The notes: a model not told the origin generated them from the letters alone. Shown: positions 42,117 through 51,106, numbered from the stretch's first letter. The stretch: 64,000 nt of DNA from Chitinophaga eiseniae (GCF_900167135.1 NZ_FUWZ01000002.1:2010651-2074650), one strand, 5' to 3'. Numbers and translations are program-made.

Positions 42117-43515
42117 GAAAAATTACACGTATTACGACTTTACGGTCAGTATCTGTAGCACCTGTCTGCGGCGTGTAGACGCGAAAGTGATCTTTGAGGA
42201 CGACAAAGTATTTATGGTGAAAACCTGTCCTACCCACGGCAGGGAGAAAGTGCTCATCGCCACGGACATCGACTATTATAAAAATACCCGCAATTATAAC
42301 AAACCATCGGAAGCGCCACTGAAAACCAATACGCGCACACATTACGGCTGCCCGTATGATTGTGGCCTTTGTCAGGACCATGAACAGCACTCCTGTCTTT
42401 CGGTGATTGAAGTAACGGACCGGTGTAATCTTACCTGCCCTACCTGCTACGCAATGTCTTCGCCGCATTACGGCCGTCATCGTACACTGGAAGAGATAGA
42501 GCAGATGCTGGATATCATTGTTGCCAATGAAGGACAGCCCGACGTAGTGCAGCTCAGCGGTGGCGAACCAACGATACATCCGCAGTTCTTCGAGATACTG
42601 GACATCGCCAAAAAGAAGCCTATCCGTCACCTGATGATCAACACCAACGGTGTCCGCATTGCGAAGGACAAGGAGTTTACCGCCCGGCTGGCGACCTACA
42701 TGCCCGATTTTGAAGTATACCTGCAGTTCGATTCTTTCCGGCCGGAATCGCTGGAACGTATGCGGGGAAAGGATCTTACGGACACCCGGAAACAGGCGCT
42801 GGAGAACCTGAACGAGGTAAACCTCAGCACAACGCTGGTGGTGACCTTACAGCGCGGCATCAATGAGGATGAGATCGGCAGTATCATTGAGTATGCGCTG
42901 CAACAACCCTGTGTCAGGGGCGTTACCTTCCAGCCGGTACAGGTGGCCGGCCGCACAGATGATTTTGATCCGGCCACTGACCGTATAACGTTAACGGAAG
43001 TACGTCAGCGCATACTGGAACAGTCACCCATCTTCAATGCTCATGATATCATCCCGGTGCCTTGTAACCCGGATGCGCTGGCCATGGCGTATGTGCTGAA
43101 GATTGACGGCAAAGTGTTTCCACTCACACGTTTCGTAGACCCGGCGGTGCTGCTGAACAACAGTAAAAACACCATAGTATATGAACAGGATGAAAAGCTG
43201 CACCAGCATGTATTAAAAATATTCAGCACCGGTATTTCCACAGATGCGGCGGTTTGTGATATGCAATCGCTGTTATGTTGCCTGCCACAGATACAGGCGC
43301 CGGGGCTGGATTACAATAACCTTTTCCGGATCGTGATCATGCGGTTTATTGATGCCTATGACTTCGATGTGCGCGCTATCAAAAAATCCTGCGTACATAT
43401 TGTACATAAAGACGGCAGGATCATTCCGTTTGAAACGATGAACCTGTTTTACCGGGATGATAAAGAGGAATATCTCAAGACACTGCAGGAAGAAAGAGCA
43501 TCTGTTCAGCTATAA
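42109..43515 (+). CDS. Radical SAM protein of the Tes/MJ0619-like family
   Basis: 468 residues from ATG 42109. N-terminal metal ribbon: C16, C19 and C40 (in CPTHG). Auxiliary cluster region CPYDCGLCQDHEQHSC with C81, C85, C88 and C96. Radical SAM cluster CNLTCPTC with C106, C110 and C113, then the SAM motif QLSGGEPTIHP. This cysteine layout is that of archaeal MJ0619-type enzymes, which include tetraether lipid synthase (Tes). In bacteria related enzymes are proposed to join lipid tails. Coupling to an Lgt-like phospholipid protein supports a lipid substrate. Substrate is inferred, not shown. Confidence 0.87.
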   Translation: MPEKNYTYYDFTVSICSTCLRRVDAKVIFEDDKVFMVKTCPTHGREKVLIATDIDYYKNTRNYNKPSEAPLKTNTRTHYGCPYDCGLCQDHEQHSCLSVIEVTDRCNLTCPTCYAMSSPHYGRHRTLEEIEQMLDIIVANEGQPDVVQLSGGEPTIHPQFFEILDIAKKKPIRHLMINTNGVRIAKDKEFTARLATYMPDFEVYLQFDSFRPESLERMRGKDLTDTRKQALENLNEVNLSTTLVVTLQRGINEDEIGSIIEYALQQPCVRGVTFQPVQVAGRTDDFDPATDRITLTEVRQRILEQSPIFNAHDIIPVPCNPDALAMAYVLKIDGKVFPLTRFVDPAVLLNNSKNTIVYEQDEKLHQHVLKIFSTGISTDAAVCDMQSLLCCLPQIQAPGLDYNNLFRIVIMRFIDAYDFDVRAIKKSCVHIVHKDGRIIPFETMNLFYRDDKEEYLKTLQEERASVQL

Positions 43516-43524
43516 ACATCGTAT

Positions 43525-43788
43525 ATGAAACCTTTTGTTAGTAAACTTTTGTGGTTGCTGGGGGTGCCGCTGGTACTGGGATTGGCAATGCTGGCGGGTG
43601 GTGAAGAGGGAATTATGAGCGCTGGTTTGATGTTAATGTTCCTTATGCCGGCCTACCTGGTGATCGGGTGTCTGCTGGCGATTTTCTCCAGGGAATATGC
43701 AGAAACAGGCAAAGCGTTGGTACTGGCTTCCGGCGTGATGCTGGTGGTGGGCTTGTCCACCTGTGGTATCATTCTCGCCTCGATGTAG
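43525..43788 (+). CDS. Small membrane protein, paralogue 1
   Basis: 87 residues with three predicted membrane helices (about 8-24, 31-53, 63-86). Between helices two and three is a short loop FSREYAETGKA. Similar in length, helix spacing and loop to the next gene, so a tandem duplicate. Nine nt after the radical SAM gene, so likely in its operon. No known family. Confidence 0.75.
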   Translation: MKPFVSKLLWLLGVPLVLGLAMLAGGEEGIMSAGLMLMFLMPAYLVIGCLLAIFSREYAETGKALVLASGVMLVVGLSTCGIILASM

Positions 43789-43806
43789 GGGTAGCCGTTT
43801 AAAATC

Positions 43807-44067
43807 ATGCTTATGCGCAACTTCAGGTGGATGACGGCTTATCTTACAGCAGTCCCGCTGCTGATTTTTTTTATTGCACTGGCTGCCGGCAAGGGTGATA
43901 ACCTGGATACGGCGGGCATCCTGCTGGGAATGCTGGTCGTGGCCTATGGTATCGTAGGCGTTATGCTGCTGATAGCGGAGGACAGGGAGGAGGGGCTGGC
44001 GTTGTTGCTGTCCGGGTTTCTGATCATGCTGGCGGCGTTTATTACCGGGTGGATCATCTTGATTTAG
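43807..44067 (+). CDS. Small membrane protein, paralogue 2
   Basis: 86 residues, three predicted helices; AGKGDNLDTAGILLGMLVVA aligns with AGGEEGIMSAGLMLMFLMPA of paralogue 1, and AEDREEGLALLLSG with SREYAETGKALVLASG. Its TAG stop is the first codon of palindromic element C. It may form a complex with its neighbour and with the Lgt-like/radical SAM proteins; this is inference. Start may also be ATG at 43813. Confidence 0.73.
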   Translation: MLMRNFRWMTAYLTAVPLLIFFIALAAGKGDNLDTAGILLGMLVVAYGIVGVMLLIAEDREEGLALLLSGFLIMLAAFITGWIILI

Positions 44068-44196
44068 GGATTTTTTGATGTACGATTTTTTGATTTCAGT
44101 CAGATAAAAACGAAGACCAAAGCAGACAAATAAAGTCGCTCTGGTCTTCGCTTTTTTATTCACAACATCAAAAAATCGTACATCAAAAAATCTCTA
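44065..44196. repeat. Bipartite palindromic element C, reaching from stop codon to stop codon
   Basis: Arms 44065-44094 and 44167-44196 are complementary at 29 of 30 positions. The left arm begins with the TAG stop of the upstream gene and the right arm ends with CTA, the TAG stop of leuS on the other strand. The inner arms carry CGAAGACCA/TGGTCTTCG. Confidence 0.92.
44111..44157. terminator. Inner hairpin of element C, bidirectional terminator
   Basis: CGAAGACCA (44111-44119) pairs with TGGTCTTCG (44142-44150), extended by AGCAGAC/GTCGCT. Flanking AAAAA and CTTTTTT give T-runs on both strands. Confidence 0.65.
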
Positions 44197-46959
44197 AATA
44201 ACAACGTTGATCATTCTGCCTTTTACGATGATCACTTTTTTCGGTTGTTTGCCTTCAAGCCATTTTTGTACCACTTCGCTGGCCAGCACTTCTTTTTCGA
44301 GGGCGCTGTTGTCTGCATCCAGCGGCAGCCCCATTTCGGTGCGGGTTTTACCGTTTACCGCGATAGGGTAATTGAAGGTGCTTTCTTTGGTAAAGCTTTC
44401 GTCATATACCGGGTAAGCGGCGTCCAGGATGCTGGTGGTATTGCCTAGCAGGTGCCACAGCTCTTCTGCAAAGTGCGGCGCATAAGGCGTAAGCAATATC
44501 AGCACCGGCTCCAGTACGGCACGTTTGTGGCATTTCAGGGTAGCCAGCTCGTTTACACAAATCATAAACTGGCTTACCGCGGTGTTATAGGAGAAGCTGC
44601 TGGTGTCGCCGTCAATTTTATTAATGGTTTTGTGCAATATTTTCAGCTCTTCCGGCGTAGGGGCATCGTTGTTAACAATGAGGCCTTTGTTTTCGTCGGC
44701 AAAGAGACGCCACAGCTTCTTGAGGAAACGGTGTACACCTTCAATGCCTTTGGTGTCCCATGGTTTGGACTGTTCTACCGGTCCGAGGAACATTTCATAC
44801 ATACGGAAGGTATCAGCGCCGAATTTGTTCACTAATTCATTCGGGTTGACGGTATTGAACTTGCTTTTGCTCATTTTTTCGACCTCGGTACCGCAGTTGT
44901 ATTGGCCGTCTTCGAGAATGAAAGTAGCATTGGCATAGTCTGGTTTCCACTTCTTAAAAGCTTCCGTATCTAATACAATTCCGTCTACAATATTTACGTC
45001 AACATGCAGTTTATCTGTCTGATATTGATCTTTCAGTCCGGCTGACACAAATTGTTGTGTGCCATGTATACGATAGACGAATCTGGATGAACCTTGAATC
45101 ATACCCTGATTGATCAGCGATTTGAAAGGTTCATCGAATCCTATGTGGCCCAGGTCATAGAGGGCTTTGGTCCACATGCGGGAGTAAAGCAGGTGGCCTA
45201 CGGCGTGTTCGGTACCGCCTACATATACATCCACCTGGTTCCAGTAGTCCGTGGCTTTACGGTCGGCAAAGGTGGTGCTGTTGTGCGGGTCCATATAACG
45301 CAGGAAGTACCAGCTGCTGCCGGCGTAGCCGGGCATGGTGTTGGTTTCGCGTTTTACGCCGGGCGCTACGTTTACCCAGTCGGTGATATTGGCCAGCGGG
45401 CCTTCACCTTCGTCGCCTGGTTTGTATTGGTCCACATGCGGCAGTTCCAGCGGGAGGTCTTTTTCCTCCAGCGGGTAGGCCACGCCGTCTTTAAACACGA
45501 TCGGGAAGGGTTCGCCCCAGTAGCGCTGGCGGCTGAAGCCGGCGTCGCGCATTTTGAAGTTGACCTGGCGTTTGCCGATCTTCATTTCTTCCATTTTGTT
45601 GATCACTGCGTCCATGGCCGGTTTCATGTCCATACCATCGAGGAAGCCGCTGTTTTGCAGGGTGGCGTCTTTGGTCGGATTGGCTTCTTCGCCGTTGAAC
45701 GCATCCCCGATGATATTGGTGATGGGGATGTTAAAGTGGCGGGCGAAGCTAAAGTCGCGCTGATCGCCGCAGGGCACGGCCATCACGGCGCCGGTGCCAT
45801 AACCTGCCAGCACATATTCCGCGGTCCATACCGGTATTTCGCGGCCGTTGAAAGGGTTGATGGCGTATGCGCCGGTAAAGCAGCCGGTGATTTGTTTCAC
45901 GTCTGCCATACGTTCCCTTTCGGAGCGGCTTTGTACGTATTCGAGGTATTTTTCGATCTCCGCTTTCTGCGCTGTGGTGGTGATTTGTTGTACCAGCTCG
46001 TGTTCCGGTGCGATTACGATGAAGTCTACCCCGAAGATGGTGTCGGGGCGGGTGGTATACACTTCGATGCGGTGACCGGTATCTTTGACGGAGAAGGCGA
46101 GTTCGGCGCCCTGGCTTTTACCGATCCAGTTGCGCTGCATTTCCTTCATGGCATCGCTGAAGTTGACCGTTTCGAGGCCTGTCAGCAGGCGGTCGGCGTA
46201 TTCAGTGATGCGCAGGAACCACTGGCGCATTTTCTTTTTCACGACGGGGAAGCCGCCGCGTTCGCTCACACCGTTGATCACCTCGTCGTTGGCCAGTACG
46301 GTGCCCAGGGCGGCGCACCAGTTCACTTCGGCGTAGTCGAGAAAGGCGAGGCGGTACTGCATGAGTACTTCGCGTTGTTCTTTTTCGGAGTAGCTTTTCC
46401 ATTCGGCAGCCGTGAAAGTCCGCTGGCGGTCGCCGGGACAGGCGTGGCGGCTGTTGCCTTCCTGCTCGAAGATGGCTGTCAGGGTGCTGATGGGTTCTGC
46501 TTTTGCGTTGAGGCGGTTGTACCAGCTTTCAAACAGCTGCAGGAAAATCCACTGTGTCCATTTATAGTAAGACGGGTCGCTGGTGTTTACCTCGCGTTCC
46601 CAGTCATAACAAAAACCGATATTGTCCAGCTGTTCCCGGAACGCCTTGATGTTCTGGGCGGTGGTCACAGCGGGGTGCTGGCCGGTTTCCAGGGCGTATT
46701 GCTCCGCCGGCAGGCCGAAGGCGTCGTATCCCATCGGATGCAGTACGTTAAAGCCTTTTAGCCTTTTATAGCGGGAGTAGATGTCCGTTGCAATATAACC
46801 CAGCGGGTGGCCAACATGCAGGCCGGCCCCGGAAGGGTAGGGGAACATGTCCAGCACATAACATTTGGGCCTGGGACTGTCATTGCTTACTTTATAAGCG
46901 TGGGACTCCTTCCATTGCTGTTGCCATTTTTTTTCGATTGCCCTGAAATTGTATTCCAT
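44194..46959 (-). CDS. leuS: Leucyl-tRNA synthetase
   Basis: Class I synthetase charging tRNA-Leu, 921 residues, normal length. HIGH motif as PYPSGAGLHVGHPLGY, the editing domain with TTRPDTIFG, and the KMSKS loop EKMSKSKFNTVNP. The C-terminal anticodon and tail domains are complete. Its stop codon forms the outer edge of element C. Confidence 0.97.
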   Translation of the reverse strand: MEYNFRAIEKKWQQQWKESHAYKVSNDSPRPKCYVLDMFPYPSGAGLHVGHPLGYIATDIYSRYKRLKGFNVLHPMGYDAFGLPAEQYALETGQHPAVTTAQNIKAFREQLDNIGFCYDWEREVNTSDPSYYKWTQWIFLQLFESWYNRLNAKAEPISTLTAIFEQEGNSRHACPGDRQRTFTAAEWKSYSEKEQREVLMQYRLAFLDYAEVNWCAALGTVLANDEVINGVSERGGFPVVKKKMRQWFLRITEYADRLLTGLETVNFSDAMKEMQRNWIGKSQGAELAFSVKDTGHRIEVYTTRPDTIFGVDFIVIAPEHELVQQITTTAQKAEIEKYLEYVQSRSERERMADVKQITGCFTGAYAINPFNGREIPVWTAEYVLAGYGTGAVMAVPCGDQRDFSFARHFNIPITNIIGDAFNGEEANPTKDATLQNSGFLDGMDMKPAMDAVINKMEEMKIGKRQVNFKMRDAGFSRQRYWGEPFPIVFKDGVAYPLEEKDLPLELPHVDQYKPGDEGEGPLANITDWVNVAPGVKRETNTMPGYAGSSWYFLRYMDPHNSTTFADRKATDYWNQVDVYVGGTEHAVGHLLYSRMWTKALYDLGHIGFDEPFKSLINQGMIQGSSRFVYRIHGTQQFVSAGLKDQYQTDKLHVDVNIVDGIVLDTEAFKKWKPDYANATFILEDGQYNCGTEVEKMSKSKFNTVNPNELVNKFGADTFRMYEMFLGPVEQSKPWDTKGIEGVHRFLKKLWRLFADENKGLIVNNDAPTPEELKILHKTINKIDGDTSSFSYNTAVSQFMICVNELATLKCHKRAVLEPVLILLTPYAPHFAEELWHLLGNTTSILDAAYPVYDESFTKESTFNYPIAVNGKTRTEMGLPLDADNSALEKEVLASEVVQKWLEGKQPKKVIIVKGRMINVVI

Positions 46960-47222
46960 ATCTCAATGTAGATGAACGGTAACTGTCCGGATATAAACAA
47001 TACATCCGGTCTTTACCGCGTTATCAGTTATAAATTTATAAACCGGTTGATGCCATTTCGGCAAAATAATGTTAAAAATATTAATACAGCAATGACATCC
47101 CCCAACATCTTTATATATTGCCGTTTTCTTAACATATATTATAGCCAGTGACACGTTGGACTGGCAAAATTAAACACATAACTACTAATTTTTATTATTT
47201 TCGCCGATAAACTGCAAGATTA
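46960..47222. other. Divergent intergenic region leuS/ftsX
   Basis: 263 nt, AT-rich. It must hold the leuS promoter and contains the ftsX -7 box at 47196-47203. A 63-codon minus-strand frame (46963-47154) has no recognisable features. I see no hairpin terminator. Confidence 0.6.
47196..47203 (+). promoter_or_regulatory. ftsX promoter, -7 element
   Basis: TATTTTCG, close to TAnnTTTG, 19 nt before ATG 47223. Confidence 0.4.
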
Positions 47223-48095
47223 ATGGCGCAATCCGGGAAATCATCAGCAAAAAAGTCTAAACCGTCCTATATCTACTCCATTATCGGGGTAGCGCTGGTA
47301 TTGTTTTCATTGGGAACCCTGGGACTGGTGGTCATCCATGCCAGCAAACTCAGCAAGTATTTCAAGGAAAACATTGAAATTCAGGTGATTCTGAGAGATA
47401 ATGTGAAAGAGAACCAGGCGACGGCCCTGCGCGACTCCATTGCACACAAACCGTATATCAAATCCATTGAATACGTATCGAAAGATGTGGCGGCAGAGCG
47501 CTTTAAGAAAGACTTTGGCGAGGATTTTATCCAGCTGCTGCAGTATAATCCATTGTACGCCAGCATCAATATCAAGGCCAACGCCAACTACGTGAACACC
47601 GACAGCCTGAAGGTCATCGAAAACAATCTCACCCAGCAGAACATCGTACGGGAGATCTCCTATCAGCGCAGCCTGGTGCAGAAACTGAATGAAAACGTCA
47701 ATAAAATAGGGATGGTGATCCTCATTATCAGCTGCCTGCTGGCGCTGGTGGTCATCTTCCTGATCGATAATACCATCCGCCTGGCGATGTTCAGCAACCG
47801 TTTCCTGATCAAAACCATGCAGATGGTGGGTGCTACCCGCTGGTTTATCGCCAAACCGTTCGATCTCCGCAGTATTGCCAATGGCGCTATCAGTGCGCTC
47901 ATTGCTATCGCCGGACTGCTGGGCATCCTGTCCTTTGCAGATAAAGCGCTGCCGGAGCTGAACGGATTACGCGACAACCTGATGATAGCCCTGCTTTTCC
48001 TCGGTATGATCGTCGTAGGAATCGCTATCTCCCTGTTCAGTACCCACCGCTCCGTGATGAAATACCTGCGGCTGAAACTGGACGATCTTTATTAA
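47223..48095 (+). CDS. ftsX: Cell division protein FtsX
   Basis: 290 residues. Cytoplasmic basic N-terminus, first membrane helix at about 18-40, an extracytoplasmic domain of about 120 residues, then three helices (about 160-185, 215-240, 255-275) as in FtsX. With the ATPase FtsE (not in this window) it controls peptidoglycan hydrolases at the septum. First gene of ftsX-DUF3098-uppP, a cell-wall set. Confidence 0.92.
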   Translation: MAQSGKSSAKKSKPSYIYSIIGVALVLFSLGTLGLVVIHASKLSKYFKENIEIQVILRDNVKENQATALRDSIAHKPYIKSIEYVSKDVAAERFKKDFGEDFIQLLQYNPLYASINIKANANYVNTDSLKVIENNLTQQNIVREISYQRSLVQKLNENVNKIGMVILIISCLLALVVIFLIDNTIRLAMFSNRFLIKTMQMVGATRWFIAKPFDLRSIANGAISALIAIAGLLGILSFADKALPELNGLRDNLMIALLFLGMIVVGIAISLFSTHRSVMKYLRLKLDDLY

Positions 48096-48123
48096 TGCAA
48101 CATCATCTTAACCAATAAACACT

Positions 48124-48405
48124 ATGGCTAAAGAAACGCTCAGATCAACTGTGACAAAAGATACCCAGGTGACCGACAGCCGGCCTATCTTTCCTAAAGA
48201 GAACTACAAAATCATGCTGGCGGGTATTGTGGTCATCGTTATCGGCTTCCTCCTCATGATGGGTGGCAACAGCAACGACCCTAATGCATTCAAGCCGGAA
48301 GAAGTATACAGCTTCCGTCGCATTACACTGGCGCCTATTGTCATTGTGCTGGGGCTGCTGATAGAAGTGTATGCTATCATGGCCCGTCCCAAAACGAAAG
48401 AGTAA
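48124..48405 (+). CDS. DUF3098 small membrane protein
   Basis: 93 residues with two membrane helices (about 30-49 and 66-86) and SNDPNAFKPEEVYSFRRITLAP between them, which is the DUF3098 pattern. Function unknown; it commonly lies between ftsX and uppP in Bacteroidota, which hints at a cell-envelope role. Confidence 0.88.
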   Translation: MAKETLRSTVTKDTQVTDSRPIFPKENYKIMLAGIVVIVIGFLLMMGGNSNDPNAFKPEEVYSFRRITLAPIVIVLGLLIEVYAIMARPKTKE

Positions 48406-48431
48406 TTTTGAGCCAACGATCATATGATGAC

Positions 48432-48458
48432 AGCGATGATGCCCTCATCGCTTTTTTT
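48432..48458 (+). terminator. Terminator or attenuator between DUF3098 gene and uppP
   Basis: AGCGATGA/TCATCGCT stem of 8 bp, loop TGCCC, then seven T. As it lies within the gene set, it may only partly stop transcription. Confidence 0.7.
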
Positions 48459-48484
48459 ATCACATTTTAACCATACTTGTTTTA

Positions 48485-49279
48485 ATGAACTTCTTCCATG
48501 CCATCATTATTGCCATTGTGGAAGGGCTGACGGAATTCCTGCCCATTTCCTCCACAGGGCATATGATCATTGCCAGCTCCCTGTTGGGGATTAAAGACGA
48601 TGAATTTACCAAACTCTTTGAAGTGGTGATACAACTGGGCGCCATCCTGGCTGTTGTGGTATTGTACTGGCGAAAATTTCTTGTTTTCGATAAAAACAGG
48701 TTCAATTTCTACCTCAAACTGGTGGTAGCGGTGATCCCTGCGCTTATTGCCGGTTATCTCTTCAGCGATAAGATAGACCAGCTGCTGGAAAGCCCGCTCA
48801 CTGTAGGTATCTCCCTGCTGTTGGGAGGTGTGGTGCTGCTGTTTGTGGATAACTGGTTCCAGAAGCCCACGATCGACACAGACGAAAAAATGAGTATGTT
48901 CACCGCCCTGCGGATTGGTTTCTTTCAGTGCCTGGCGCTGATACCGGGCGTTAGCCGCAGCGCCGCCACTATTATCGGCGGTATGCAGCAGAAGCTCACC
49001 CGCAGCCAGGCGGCGGAATTTTCCTTTTTCCTGGCGGTACCGACCATGGCTGCCGCCACCGGTTATAAACTGCTGAAAGGCAGAGAACTGCTGATGGCGC
49101 ATCCGGAAAACCTGAAACTATTGCTGGTAGGTAATATCGTGGCTTTCATCGTGGCGATGGCCGCTATTAAATTTTTCATCGGCGCCCTGAAAAAATACGG
49201 GTTTAAGATGTGGGGCTACTACCGCATCATCGTTGGCGTTATTATCATTGCCGCCATCCTGATGGGAAAACAACTATGA
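48485..49279 (+). CDS. uppP: Undecaprenyl-diphosphate phosphatase
   Basis: 264 residues, about eight membrane helices. Recycles the lipid carrier of cell-wall synthesis. Conserved EGLTEFLPISSTGHMII and PGVSRSAATIIGG contain the catalytic Glu, Ser/His and Arg residues. Gives bacitracin resistance in other species (BacA). Converges on ald with element F between. Confidence 0.96.
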   Translation: MNFFHAIIIAIVEGLTEFLPISSTGHMIIASSLLGIKDDEFTKLFEVVIQLGAILAVVVLYWRKFLVFDKNRFNFYLKLVVAVIPALIAGYLFSDKIDQLLESPLTVGISLLLGGVVLLFVDNWFQKPTIDTDEKMSMFTALRIGFFQCLALIPGVSRSAATIIGGMQQKLTRSQAAEFSFFLAVPTMAAATGYKLLKGRELLMAHPENLKLLLVGNIVAFIVAMAAIKFFIGALKKYGFKMWGYYRIIVGVIIIAAILMGKQL

Positions 49280-49286
49280 TTTCATT

Positions 49287-49407
49287 CCTGGCCCCGGGGC
49301 CAGGACAGCGTAATAAAACGAAGCGCCGGTGACTGATGTCATCGGCGCTTCGTTTTATTAACATCTTCGCTTATCAGCGAAATCCGTAAAAATCATGATC
49401 GTCACAG
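49287..49407. repeat. Palindromic element F with degenerate outer arm
   Basis: Contains an 18-bp perfect palindrome (49287-49304, centred on CCCCGGGG), a 23-bp hairpin (49311-49360) and a right end (49376-49404) matching the right arm of element E (CAGCGAAATCCGTAAAAATCAT against TCGGCGAAATCAGCAAAAATCAT in E). The matching left arm is mostly lost. Confidence 0.65.
49311..49360. terminator. Bidirectional terminator uppP/ald
   Basis: TAATAAAACGAAGCGCCGGT... pairs over 23 bp (22 matches and one G-T) with 49338-49360; loop TGAT. The stem base is A/T-rich with runs of A and T, so it works on both strands. Confidence 0.85.
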
Positions 49408-50625
49408 TTACCCTTTGACTGCCAGCAGCAGCTCCAGGTCTGTGTATTTGAGTTTGAATTTTTCGCTGAGGTGGTAGTTGGTCAGTGCTCCTTTGTACAG
49501 GTAGATCCCGTTTCTTACGCCGCGTTTGATCCATACCAGGTTTTCGAAACCGCCGTCGTCGGCAGCTTCCACCAGCAGCGGCATCAGGACGTTGCTGATC
49601 GCTTCGGAGGCGGTGCGGGCGAAGCCGGAGGGTATATTGGGAACACAGTAGTGTACCACGTCATATTTTTTGAAAACCGGGTTTTCGTGGCTGGTGATTT
49701 CTGATGTTTCGAAACAGCCGCCGCGGTCGATGCTTACATCCACGATCACGGAACCCGCTTTCATATTGCTGACCATCGCCTCGCTGACTACAATCGGTGT
49801 GCGGCCGCTCTGGGACGAGAGGGCGCCCACAGCCACGTCGGCATTGCACAGTTGTTCCGCCAGCACTTTGGGCTGTATCACGGAGGTGAATACGCGCACG
49901 CCTATATTGTTCTGGAGCCTTTTCAGCTTGTAAATATTGTTGTCGAACACTTTTACCGAGGCGCCCAGCGCCATAGCGGTACGCGCCGCAAATTCCCCTA
50001 CAATGCCGGCGCCGATGATCACCACTTTGGTAGGAGGGATACCGGTAATGCCGCCCAGCAGGATACCTTTGCCTTTATTGCCGTTGCTGAGGTATTGTCC
50101 GGCTATGAGCATGACGGCTCCGCCGGCAATTTCACTCATCGCCCTTACAATGGGATAGGTGCCTGCATCATCTTTCAGATTTTCGAAAGACAACAGGGTG
50201 ATGCGTTTGTCCATCATCTTCTGTACCTGCGGCGCTTTCAGCGCAGCCAGGTGGATGGGGGAGATAACGATCTGGTGGGGATGTAAGAGTTCTATTTCCT
50301 CATCGTTCAGCGGTGCCGATTTAACGATGATCTCTGCCTTGAAAACTTCCCTTTTATCGTAGACGATTTCTGCGCCGGCCTCTGAATAGTCGGTGTCATA
50401 ATAATGCGAACCGTCGCCGGCTTTGTGTTCCACCACGATATGATGTCCGTGTGCAGCCAGGATGCTAACCGCGTCGGGCGTCAGGGCAATCCGGTTTTCC
50501 TGGAAGGAATTTTCTTTGGGTATACCGATAAATAAACGGGAATTTTTTTGTGGGATATCCAGCGTTTCTTCCAGAGGTGAATAAGTAAAGCCAGCACTCA
50601 CTACAGGTTTTTGCCTTTGCTCCAT
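49408..50625 (-). CDS. ald: Alanine dehydrogenase family protein
   Basis: 405 residues of the AlaDH/transhydrogenase family, which turns alanine into pyruvate and ammonia with NAD. Seen: IGIPKENSFQENRIALTPD, the substrate Lys in VEHKAGDGS, SPIHLAALKA, NAD motif VVIIGAGIVGEFAART and VDVSIDRGGCFETS. About 30 extra residues precede the fold. It follows tsaE after 40 nt. Confidence 0.88.
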   Translation of the reverse strand: MEQRQKPVVSAGFTYSPLEETLDIPQKNSRLFIGIPKENSFQENRIALTPDAVSILAAHGHHIVVEHKAGDGSHYYDTDYSEAGAEIVYDKREVFKAEIIVKSAPLNDEEIELLHPHQIVISPIHLAALKAPQVQKMMDKRITLLSFENLKDDAGTYPIVRAMSEIAGGAVMLIAGQYLSNGNKGKGILLGGITGIPPTKVVIIGAGIVGEFAARTAMALGASVKVFDNNIYKLKRLQNNIGVRVFTSVIQPKVLAEQLCNADVAVGALSSQSGRTPIVVSEAMVSNMKAGSVIVDVSIDRGGCFETSEITSHENPVFKKYDVVHYCVPNIPSGFARTASEAISNVLMPLLVEAADDGGFENLVWIKRGVRNGIYLYKGALTNYHLSEKFKLKYTDLELLLAVKG

Positions 50626-50665
50626 AAATCGGTCAATATTGTTTTTCTGTATTTGTAAAGATACA

Positions 50666-51103
50666 CTATTTGTCAGATGCGGAGATTTCGCGAAGCACCC
50701 TTTTTTGGTCAGGCAGCACCTCCAGTTGAAGGTGGATGGTATCGGGGGGGAGCAGGGGGGCTACCACGTCCGGCCATTCCACAAAACTGATGGCATCCTG
50801 GTAGAGCGTGTCCTCCACGCCGGCGCTGATAGCGTCGTTTTCGTCTTTCAGCCGGTAGAGGTCCAGGTGGAAGATCCGTTGTGGTTGTCCCTGTGCATCG
50901 AGGTAACCATATTCATTGATAATGGAAAAAGTGGGGCTGGCGGTGGCGTCGGCTACCCCTTTGGCCGCACATAAAGCTTTGATCATCGTGGTTTTACCGG
51001 CGCCCATGGGGCCGTTAAGCGTAAATACCTGTTTATCGCCAAAATAGTCCCAGAACGCACCGGCTACTTCCGGCAGCTGCTCCAGCGTAAATGTCCATTG
51101 CAT
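50666..51103 (-). CDS. tsaE: tRNA threonylcarbamoyladenosine synthesis ATPase TsaE
   Basis: 145 residues from ATG 51103. P-loop LNGPMGAGKTTMIKAL, then SPTFSIINEY and HLDLYRLKDE, the TsaE signature; FVEWPD follows. It works with TsaB and TsaD to make t6A in tRNAs. A TTG six nt upstream is a less likely start. A promoter box lies 4 nt before the ATG. Confidence 0.95.
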   Translation of the reverse strand: MQWTFTLEQLPEVAGAFWDYFGDKQVFTLNGPMGAGKTTMIKALCAAKGVADATASPTFSIINEYGYLDAQGQPQRIFHLDLYRLKDENDAISAGVEDTLYQDAISFVEWPDVVAPLLPPDTIHLQLEVLPDQKRVLREISASDK

Positions 51104-51106
51104 AGG

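Noticed and set aside
45094..46761. 555-codon plus-strand open frame opposite leuS
   Set aside because: It is entirely antisense to a complete leucyl-tRNA synthetase gene with all motifs; its Val/Gly/Phe-rich sequence is what the reverse of Glu/Lys/Asn-rich codons gives.
46963..47154. 63-codon minus-strand frame between leuS and ftsX
   Set aside because: No recognisable motif or ribosome site, and it occupies the divergent promoter region.
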